Shown here: positions 1 to 5,273 of the stretch, piece after piece
Layout: each line of letters opens with the position of its first letter
How positions within the stretch are numbered: position 1 is the stretch's first letter
Assembly: GCA_023229385.1 (NCBI GenBank)
Contig: JALNZI010000050.1
Location: forward strand, 1 to 9,407
From: Candidatus Omnitrophota bacterium
GTDB taxonomy: Bacteria > Omnitrophota > Gorgyraeia > Gygaellales > Profunditerraquicolaceae
Direction of reading: 5' to 3'
DNA: 9,407 bases
Notes under the pieces: generated by a model
The model's input: only the letters and a program-made list of their open reading frames with translations
Databases searched by the model: none
What the model was told of the DNA's origin: nothing
Position numbers and translations under genes: made by a program

Positions 1-909
1 TTCGGGTAAAGTTGACGCTCCATGCTGCACAGCGCCGCCTAAACCAAACTCTTTGCGCGCAAGGGCAGAAAGATTCTTTAATGTTTCAAAATCAAGTTTT
101 ACCTGGGCAATGGAACCATCAGGCAGGACTACTCCGCCGTGGCTTGTCCCGGTCTGAATAGAGATCTTGCTGATTCCGGTAAGTCCTTTACGCAGGCGGC
201 CTTTAAAACCCTCCATAAACGCGCGCAGGTCTTCCGGCGTAGAATTCTGATGCCCGACCTCGCCGATCTCGCCGCCGACAGAAACAGTTATCCCCTTTGG
301 CTCAATGCGCCGGATAAACTGGGTTAGTTTGGCGCATACCTCATAATTTAAATATTGCTGATCCTTAACCTTTGGTTTGCTCAAATCGACCAAAGTCGAA
401 GAATCAATATCGATATTGTAAAAACCCGCGCCTACTGCCTCGGTAATTAAAGCCTGCAGCGCTTCAATCTCCTTATCCGGATTATCCTGATACTTTTTTA
501 AATTCGCCTGGAAATGATCCCCCTGGATAAACACCGGGCCGCTATAGTTTTCTTTGATTGCCGCAGCCAGAATAACCGCAGAGTATTCCACCGGCGGCTG
601 AGCAGTGTAACCCATCTCGCTTTTAGCAATCTCAAATAGGAATGCCTTGGCATCATTCTTTTTTCCTACCCTAAATATCGCCCTGGCCAAATCATAAGTT
701 AAGCTGCGCAAGTTTATCGCCGGCACAGTAGAACCGCTGAATTCCTCCCTGCCGCGGGCCATATAGTAATCATGAATACTCGACGGATAAATTCCTTTTT
801 TATAGGCAATATCCCAAATCTTCTTAGCCAACTCCTTCTTTACCGAGGCATCCCCGGTTAAAACCAAATCCATTACAATTTTATCAATCTCAAGCGGTTT
901 TCTTCCCAT
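1..909 (-). CDS. Class II (zinc-dependent) fructose-bisphosphate aldolase family protein, 3' end cut by window edge
   Basis: 303 codons are present and the frame is still open at base 1, so the C-terminus lies outside the window. The ATG at 909-907 follows a perfect AAAGGAGG ribosome binding site (927-920). The class II aldolase pattern is visible: a DH pair at residues 131-132 in GDHFQANLKKY (catalytic Asp and first zinc His), a DIDSSTLVDLSK segment at 167-178 matching the region after the barrel core in E. coli FbaA, Glu214 in GGEIGEVG, His257 in TGTSHGG and His296 in QHGAST (metal-ligand and phosphate-loop positions). The enzyme cleaves fructose-1,6-bisphosphate, or a related ketose bisphosphate, to dihydroxyacetone phosphate and an aldehyde. 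About 100 residues precede the first recognisable barrel motif, longer than in E. coli FbaA, so this is a divergent long subfamily. It sits 44 bases after the phosphofructokinase gene, whose product is the likely substrate. Tagatose-bisphosphate aldolase is an alternative; the family is sure, exact substrate is not. Confidence 0.88.
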   Translation of the reverse strand, partial: MGRKPLEIDKIVMDLVLTGDASVKKELAKKIWDIAYKKGIYPSSIHDYYMARGREEFSGSTVPAINLRSLTYDLARAIFRVGKKNDAKAFLFEIAKSEMGYTAQPPVEYSAVILAAAIKENYSGPVFIQGDHFQANLKKYQDNPDKEIEALQALITEAVGAGFYNIDIDSSTLVDLSKPKVKDQQYLNYEVCAKLTQFIRRIEPKGITVSVGGEIGEVGHQNSTPEDLRAFMEGFKGRLRKGLTGISKISIQTGTSHGGVVLPDGSIAQVKLDFETLKNLSALARKEFGLGGAVQHGASTLPE

Positions 910-919
910 GTTGCTTAAT

Positions 920-927
920 CCTCCTTT
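920..927 (-). promoter_or_regulatory. Strong ribosome binding site of the aldolase gene
   Basis: AAAGGAGG reads on the minus strand 10 bases before the ATG at 909. It fixes the start codon and suggests efficient independent initiation, although the gene lies only 44 bases after the phosphofructokinase stop. Confidence 0.75.
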
Positions 928-953
928 AATAAATATTTGTATTGTTGAATAAC

Positions 954-1913
954 TTAAGTTAAGACCCTGATCAAATTAAATAAATTAACAATCTTTAGCT
1001 CTTTCTTTTGTATTGCAACTTCAAAATCAATCTCCGCAAATTTACCGCCCCCAAGACCAACGGCAATATCGGTTTTACCGGACAACAAACAATCAACCGC
1101 GCTCTTGCCAAGATGTAAAGCAAGATCCCGGCTGACAGCAGTAGGCCGGCCCCCTCTTTGCACATGCCCCAAGACTACTGTCCGTGTCTCAAGACTGGTA
1201 ATCTCGGTAATCTTTTTAGCGATATCTTCTGCCTTGCCTGCGCCTTCGGCAACTACGATAATCCAACTCATCTTGCCAACCAAATTACCATGGACAATAT
1301 CATGGCAAATTAATTCCAGGTCCAGTTTCTTTTCCGGAATAATCACATCTTCACATCCTCCGGCAAGGGCAACAGTCAGGGCAATAAAACCGGAATTCCT
1401 GCCCATTACCTCAACCACAAAAATCCTCTCCATGCTGGTTGCAGTATCACGGATCTTATCAATCGCATCAAGGGCAGTATTAATTGCCGTATCCGTACCA
1501 ATAGTATAATCAATCCCGTTAACATCATTATCGATGGAGGCGGGAATGCCGATAACCGGGACTTTATATTTTTTATAAAACTCGTGTGCTGCGGTAAAAG
1601 AACCATTTCCGCCGATAACCACTAAACCATCAATATTATATTTTTTGACAGTATTATAAGCCCGGCTCATCCCTTCTTCGGTCTTAAATTCCGCGCAGCG
1701 GGCGGTTTTTAAAATAGTCCCGCCCTGGTTGATGATCCCAGAAACAGAGCGATGGTCTAAAACTTTTAGCTCTTCGTTAATCAGTCCCCACCAGCCTCGG
1801 AAAACCCCCATTACTTCCAGCTTCTGGTTAATTCCGTAACGCACAACAGAACGGATTGCCGGATTCATTCCCGGGGCATCCCCTCCGGTGGTCAAAACCG
1901 CGATTCTCTTCAT
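954..1913 (-). CDS. pfkA: 6-phosphofructokinase, PfkA type
   Basis: The 319-residue product has the standard PfkA length. It phosphorylates fructose-6-phosphate to fructose-1,6-bisphosphate, the committed step of glycolysis. Visible motifs are TTGGDAPGMN (8-17, nucleotide loop), GGTILKTAR (64-72), IGGNGS (100-105), PASIDND (124-130, catalytic Asp128), VVEVMGR (166-172), AGGCED (184-189), AEG (222-224, substrate Glu) and GHVQRGG (249-255). Gly104 is the residue type of ATP-dependent rather than PPi-dependent enzymes. Asn103 replaces the Asp normally found in GGDGS, and Ser126 replaces the Thr of GTIDND. The ATG at 1913 is preferred because it begins the conserved MKRIAVLTTGG and follows GGGAG (1929-1925); an in-frame TTG at 1931 would add six residues of no family resemblance. 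The ATG overlaps the ahcY stop by one base (TGATG), implying translational coupling. The aldolase for the next step follows. Identity is secure; the phosphoryl donor is inferred. Confidence 0.95.
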   Translation of the reverse strand: MKRIAVLTTGGDAPGMNPAIRSVVRYGINQKLEVMGVFRGWWGLINEELKVLDHRSVSGIINQGGTILKTARCAEFKTEEGMSRAYNTVKKYNIDGLVVIGGNGSFTAAHEFYKKYKVPVIGIPASIDNDVNGIDYTIGTDTAINTALDAIDKIRDTATSMERIFVVEVMGRNSGFIALTVALAGGCEDVIIPEKKLDLELICHDIVHGNLVGKMSWIIVVAEGAGKAEDIAKKITEITSLETRTVVLGHVQRGGRPTAVSRDLALHLGKSAVDCLLSGKTDIAVGLGGGKFAEIDFEVAIQKKELKIVNLFNLIRVLT

Positions 1914-3169
1914 CAAGTACCCATCTCCCAACTGGCTAAATATTTCTTCTGTTCAGCGGTAAGCGTATCTATCTTAATCCCCATAGACTTGAGTTTTAAA
2001 TAAGCAATGTTTTTATCTATATTTTCTGGAACTGTATAAACCTGTTTCTGTAATCTGCGGTAATTCCTGGCCATATATTCGGCGGAAAACGCCTGGTTAG
2101 CAAAAGACATATCCATAACGCTTGCCGGATGGCCTTCAGCCGCAGCCAGGTTAATCAGGCGGCCTTCTCCTAAAACATAAATCTTACGATTATTCTTCAT
2201 TGTATACTCATCAACAAAATCACGAGTAGCCCTCTTGGATTTAGCTATTGATGCCAAACCTGGAATATCCAGCTCGACATTAAAATGCCCAGAGTTAGCA
2301 ACAATTGCGCCGTCTTTCATCAGGCTGAAATGCTCTTTGCGGATAACATTAATATCCCCGGTAACCGTAACAAAGATATCGCCGACCTTGGCTGCCTCTT
2401 TAATCGGCATAACTCTAAAACCATCCATAGTCGCTTCCAGGCCGCGCAGAGGATCAACTTCAACAACAATCACCTTAGCCCCCAGGCCATTTGCGCGCAT
2501 AGCCGCGCCTTTTCCACACCAGCCATATCCGCAAACTACAAAATTAGAGCCGGCAATTAATTTATTCGTCGCCCGGATAATCCCATCAAGCGTAGACTGA
2601 CCAGTGCCATAACGGTTATCAAAAAGATGTTTAGTTAAAGCGTCATTAACCGCGATAATTGGATAACGTAATTTACCTTCCTGCGCCAAGGCCCGCAGGC
2701 GGATTACGCCGGTAGTAGTCTCTTCTGTACCACCGATAATATTGGCATGTTCTTTCTCTGGGCGCTGATGAATAGTACTTACCAAGTCAGCTCCGTCATC
2801 CATAGTTATATCCGGCTTGACTGCTAAGGCGGATTTTATATGATTATAATAAGTTTTAGTATCTTCGCCTTTAATCGCAAAAACAGCCACCTTTAAATCT
2901 CTTACCAGGGCCGCAGCTACATCATCCTGAGTAGAAAGCGGATTGGATGCGCAAATATAAACATCGGCGCCGCCTGCCTTTAAAACATCAGTCAACACAG
3001 CAGTCTCCGTAGTAACATGCAGACAACAGGCAACCTTTAAACCTTTCAAAGGCTTATCTTTTAAGAACTTCTGTTTAATCAAACCAAGAACAGGCATATT
3101 CTTAGCTGCCCATTCAATCCTTAATGCCCCTTTTTTAGCTAATGCTATATCTTTAATGTCATACTTCAT
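1913..3169 (-). CDS. ahcY: Adenosylhomocysteinase (S-adenosylhomocysteine hydrolase)
   Basis: The 418-residue NAD-dependent enzyme splits S-adenosylhomocysteine into adenosine and homocysteine, removing the inhibitory product of SAM-dependent methylation. Key residues by analogy with the human enzyme are His51 in HVTTETA, Asp125 in DDGADLV, Glu150 in EETTTG, Lys180 and Asp184 in TKHLFDN, the Rossmann loop GYGWCGKG (214-221), His295 in NSGHFNVE, and GHPASVMDMSFANQ (346-359). Length and the DMSFANQ signature resemble the short archaeal/Thermotoga-like branch, which lacks the insertion and long C-terminal tail of animal and proteobacterial enzymes. Some archaeal members of this branch prefer S-inosylhomocysteine, so substrate is not fully certain. 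The ATG at 3169 follows a GAGAGG ribosome binding site (3182-3177). The gene lies 35 bases after metK and overlaps the phosphofructokinase start by one base. The metK-ahcY pairing is the two-gene core of the activated methyl cycle. Confidence 0.95.
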   Translation of the reverse strand: MKYDIKDIALAKKGALRIEWAAKNMPVLGLIKQKFLKDKPLKGLKVACCLHVTTETAVLTDVLKAGGADVYICASNPLSTQDDVAAALVRDLKVAVFAIKGEDTKTYYNHIKSALAVKPDITMDDGADLVSTIHQRPEKEHANIIGGTEETTTGVIRLRALAQEGKLRYPIIAVNDALTKHLFDNRYGTGQSTLDGIIRATNKLIAGSNFVVCGYGWCGKGAAMRANGLGAKVIVVEVDPLRGLEATMDGFRVMPIKEAAKVGDIFVTVTGDINVIRKEHFSLMKDGAIVANSGHFNVELDIPGLASIAKSKRATRDFVDEYTMKNNRKIYVLGEGRLINLAAAEGHPASVMDMSFANQAFSAEYMARNYRRLQKQVYTVPENIDKNIAYLKLKSMGIKIDTLTAEQKKYLASWEMGT

Positions 3170-3204
3170 TCCAAGTCCTCTCTTTAATTTAAAACCTACT
3201 CTGA

Positions 3205-4374
3205 TTATAAACTGCTGGCCTGCTTCTTTAAAGCTGCCGCTTTATCCGTTTTCTCCCAAGTAAACTCAGGCTCCAACCTGCCAAAATGCCCGTAGCTGGC
3301 AGTCTTCCTGTATATAGGACGGCGTAAATTCAATGACTCAATAATCCCTTTAGGAGTAAGCTGAAAATTCTGCCTTACCAATTTTACCAAAGCCTCCTCC
3401 GGAATAACCGAAGTCCCTTCAGTTTTTACCATAACTGACAAGGGATCTGCCCGGCCAATAACATAGGCCAACTGCACAAGGCATTTCTCTGCCAGGTGCG
3501 CCGCCACAATATTCTTAGCGATATAACGGCACATATAAGCCGCGGAACGATCAACCTTAGTCGGGTCTTTACCGGAAAACGCGCCGCCGCCATGGGCAAC
3601 CGCACCACCGTAAGTATCCACAATTATTTTCCTGCCGGTCATCCCGGTATCAGACTGCGGCCCGCCAATAACAAATTTCCCCGTCTGATTAACAAAATAT
3701 TTAGTGTCCTTATCCACCCAACCCTTAAGGATTGGCCCGGCTACCTCCCGGATTATTTCACGGCGCGCTTTTTCAGTAATCCGCTTGCCGCTTTTATCCA
3801 GGATATCATCGGTGTGCTGAGAAGCCAACACCACTGAATCTACGCGTACCGGTTTATCGTTATCGTATTCTACAGTCACCTGGGTCTTACCATCAGGGCC
3901 AAGGTATTTTAAAATATTATTCTTACGCACCTCGGTCAGGCGCATAGAAAGTTTTTGCGCCAGCATCAGGGCCAGCGGCATCAACTCTTTAGTTTCTTCG
4001 CAGGCATAACCAAACATAATCCCCTGATCACCCGCTCCGCCGGCATCCACGCCTTGCGATATATCCGGAGACTGTGAGTGAATAGCATTAAGTATAGCGC
4101 AGGTATGGAAATCAAACCCGTATTTAGGATGGTTGTAGCCGATCTCTTCAATAATATCCCGGCAAATCTCATGAACATGTATAAAACCGCGGGTGGTTAT
4201 TTCACCGCCTACGATCAAAAGCCCCATAGTTACATAAGTTTCACAGGCTACGCGCGCGTAGATATCATTCTTTAGGCAAGCGTCTAATACCCCGTCTGAA
4301 ATCTGATCGCATAACTTATCCGGGTGGCCTTCGGTTACTGACTCTGAAGAAAAATAATGTTTCCGCACTGACAT
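3205..4374 (-). CDS. metK: S-adenosylmethionine synthetase (methionine adenosyltransferase)
   Basis: The 389-residue product has the typical bacterial MetK length. It makes S-adenosylmethionine from methionine and ATP, with release of phosphate and pyrophosphate, in the cytosol as a homotetramer. Motifs include GHPDKLCDQISD (16-27, ATP and methionine binding), GAGDQGIMFGYA (113-124, family signature), DTGMTGRK (242-249), and the glycine-rich loop GGGAFSGKDPTKVDRS (262-277, triphosphate binding). All three MetK domains are present and no key residue is missing. The ATG at 4374 has a perfect AAAGGAGG four bases upstream. It is the first intact gene after the 158-base structured leader and is followed by ahcY 35 bases downstream, so the two probably share a transcript and supply and recycle the methyl donor. 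The leader may regulate the gene, but no known SAM riboswitch is recognisable in it. Confidence 0.97.
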   Translation of the reverse strand: MSVRKHYFSSESVTEGHPDKLCDQISDGVLDACLKNDIYARVACETYVTMGLLIVGGEITTRGFIHVHEICRDIIEEIGYNHPKYGFDFHTCAILNAIHSQSPDISQGVDAGGAGDQGIMFGYACEETKELMPLALMLAQKLSMRLTEVRKNNILKYLGPDGKTQVTVEYDNDKPVRVDSVVLASQHTDDILDKSGKRITEKARREIIREVAGPILKGWVDKDTKYFVNQTGKFVIGGPQSDTGMTGRKIIVDTYGGAVAHGGGAFSGKDPTKVDRSAAYMCRYIAKNIVAAHLAEKCLVQLAYVIGRADPLSVMVKTEGTSVIPEEALVKLVRQNFQLTPKGIIESLNLRRPIYRKTASYGHFGRLEPEFTWEKTDKAAALKKQASSL

Positions 4375-4378
4375 AATC

Positions 4379-4386
4379 CCTCCTTT
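4379..4386 (-). promoter_or_regulatory. Strong ribosome binding site of metK
   Basis: AAAGGAGG reads on the minus strand four bases before the metK ATG. It directly follows the proximal hairpin of the leader (4398-4427), with only 11 bases between, so folding of that hairpin could affect ribosome access. Confidence 0.75.
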
Positions 4387-4397
4387 AAATGAGCAGG

Positions 4398-4427
4398 CAA
4401 CTTACGGAGCGATAGCGACGTAAGTTG
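4398..4427 (-). repeat. Perfect 9-bp inverted repeat in the metK leader
   Basis: CAACTTACG (4398-4406) and CGTAAGTTG (4419-4427) are perfect inverted copies flanking a 12-base loop that contains GAGC and GCGA. In the metK transcript this is the last hairpin before the ribosome binding site. There is no U tract after it, so it is not an intrinsic terminator. The loop word GAGCNNNNGCGA looks like those in dispersed intergenic repeats of some candidate-phylum genomes, but copy number cannot be judged from one window. Confidence 0.6.
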
Positions 4428-4429
4428 TA

Positions 4430-4441
4430 GGCCGTAAGGCC
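4430..4441. repeat. Short GGCC hairpin in the metK leader
   Basis: GGCC (4430-4433) and GGCC (4438-4441) enclose four bases. Read on the plus strand the loop is GTAA, a GNRA-type tetraloop; on the minus strand it is TTAC. The block includes a second copy of CGTAAG (4433-4438), which is complementary to CTTACG at 4401-4406, so it could compete with the neighbouring 9-bp hairpin. Confidence 0.4.
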
Positions 4442-4469
4442 GTCTGCGAATTTATCCCGAGCTTGCGTA

Positions 4470-4496
4470 GAAAATTCCGCAGGATGCGAAATTTTC
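4470..4496 (-). repeat. 12-bp hairpin with a 3-base loop in the metK leader
   Basis: On the minus strand GAAAATTTCGCA (4496-4485) pairs with TGCGGAATTTTC (4481-4470) around a TCC loop. The only non-Watson-Crick position is a U-G wobble (4489 with 4477); on the plus strand the same position is an A-C mismatch. The structure therefore pairs fully only as minus-strand RNA, the direction of metK transcription. No U tract follows, so a simple intrinsic terminator for the upstream gene is unlikely. Confidence 0.6.
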
Positions 4497-4532
4497 AAGC
4501 GCTTAAGCGAGGGAACATTCCTTTTGTTATTA

Positions 4533-5272
4533 TTAATTGGCAAATTTTTCTTTTGCCGCGTTTAAATACTTATAATCCCCGATATCGAACCAGAACCCAT
4601 TAAACACATAACCGTAAACATCCACCCGGTCTTTAAGCCAGGCGATATAACCCCCGGCAGCATCTATTTTATTTTTCCTGTCCTGCATATATTCCTGGAC
4701 TAACTTCAGGCAGGCCTGCGGAATAATATATAACACATCGCCACCAAAGAACTCTGCGGATGCCGGGGTTTTTCTTTAAAACTAATTACTTTTTTATGGG
4801 CATCCAGCCCGGCTACGCCGTAACGGCTGGCGTCTTTTTTTTGCTTCAACCTATACAAACCTATATTTACAGCCGGGGAATTTTTCTTAGCGAAACTTAA
4901 AAAACCTTTTAATGAACCATCAAAGAGATTATCCCCTCCGACCACCAAAAGGTCGTCTTTGATTTTCTTCCGGGTTATCGCGAAATCTATATCCCCTACA
5001 GAACCCAGTCTATCCTGATTATTTTTAGTCAGGTCATTAATCAGGGTGATCTTTTTAGGCGATTTAATTGTCTTTGCCCATTTGCGAAAAACTCCGATGA
5101 ATTTATTATTAGTAACAACATAAATCTCATCGATATCGCTAACCAATCCCAATTTATCAACGATATAATTTATAATCGGCCTACCTTTAACCTCAAGCAG
5201 TGGCTTAGGATATTCTTTGGTCAATGGATAAAGCCGGGTCGCGTAACCCGCAGCTAAAATCAAGGCCTTCAT
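4533..5272 (-). pseudogene. Sugar-1-phosphate nucleotidyltransferase, reading frame broken by a single-base indel
   Basis: The N-terminal part (5272 down to 4706, 188 codons) carries the NTP-transferase signature LAAGYATRLYPLT (6-18), Lys23 in YPKPLLEVKG, GGDNLF (112-117), RYGV (150-153) and FKEKP (165-169). It then runs out of frame into a TGA. The rest continues in another frame down to a TAA at 4533, with YIIPQACLKLVQEY and the family-typical C-terminal GFWFDIGD. Joining the two after Cys180 (near 4731-4735) by adding one base gives about 246 residues, normal for short glucose-1-phosphate thymidylyltransferase-like proteins. Intact members join an NTP and a sugar-1-phosphate to make an NDP-sugar for surface polysaccharide; the nucleotide and sugar here are not known. 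The ATG lies one base after the ptsI stop, with GGAG at 5289-5286. A sequencing or assembly error in the AT-rich run is as likely as a real lesion. Confidence 0.85.
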
Positions 5273-5273
5273 C

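Larger units (their letters stand above)
4375..4532 (-). other. Structured intergenic leader between the nucleotidyltransferase and metK
   Basis: This 158-base gap is the longest non-coding stretch in the window. It holds a 10-base palindrome CGCTTAAGCG (4500-4509), a 12-bp hairpin (4470-4496), a GGCC hairpin (4430-4441) and a 9-bp hairpin (4398-4427), ending in the metK ribosome binding site. Related words recur: GAGCGATAGCGA, GAGCTTGCG and AAGCGAGGG, as well as AATTTCGCA and AATTCGCAG on the minus strand. Such tandem hairpins fit a dispersed intergenic repeat or a cis-acting RNA leader for metK. The conserved cores of SAM-I, SAM-II and SAM-III riboswitches were looked for and not seen. No convincing promoter was found in it. 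Confidence 0.5.

Noticed and set aside
951..960. AACTTAAGTT palindrome at the phosphofructokinase stop codon
   Set aside because: It is a ten-base AT-rich palindrome with no loop or T tract, likely chance.
1105..1509. Plus-strand 134-codon open frame
   Set aside because: It lies entirely antisense to the conserved phosphofructokinase gene, has no family motif and is a shadow of that frame. The same applies to the plus-strand frames at 139-327, 2235-2600, 3496-3837, 6322-6696, 7020-7289 and 8869-9180.
3170..3204. SAH riboswitch upstream of ahcY
   Set aside because: Only 35 bases separate metK and ahcY, too short for the aptamer, and no matching core is present.
4470..4496. Intrinsic terminator after the nucleotidyltransferase
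   Set aside because: The hairpin is strong, but no run of U follows it on the minus strand and its base is AT-rich; a terminator call is not supported.
4487..4519. Short leader peptide (MFPRLSA) on the minus strand after the nucleotidyltransferase
   Set aside because: The ATG directly abuts the AGGA with no proper spacing, the peptide has no run of methionine or other regulatory codons, and it lies within the hairpin region.
4375..4532. SAM riboswitch upstream of metK
   Set aside because: I looked on the minus strand for the conserved cores of SAM-I (GATGAAACC-type), SAM-II and SAM-III elements and saw none. A new class remains possible and is listed as a finding.
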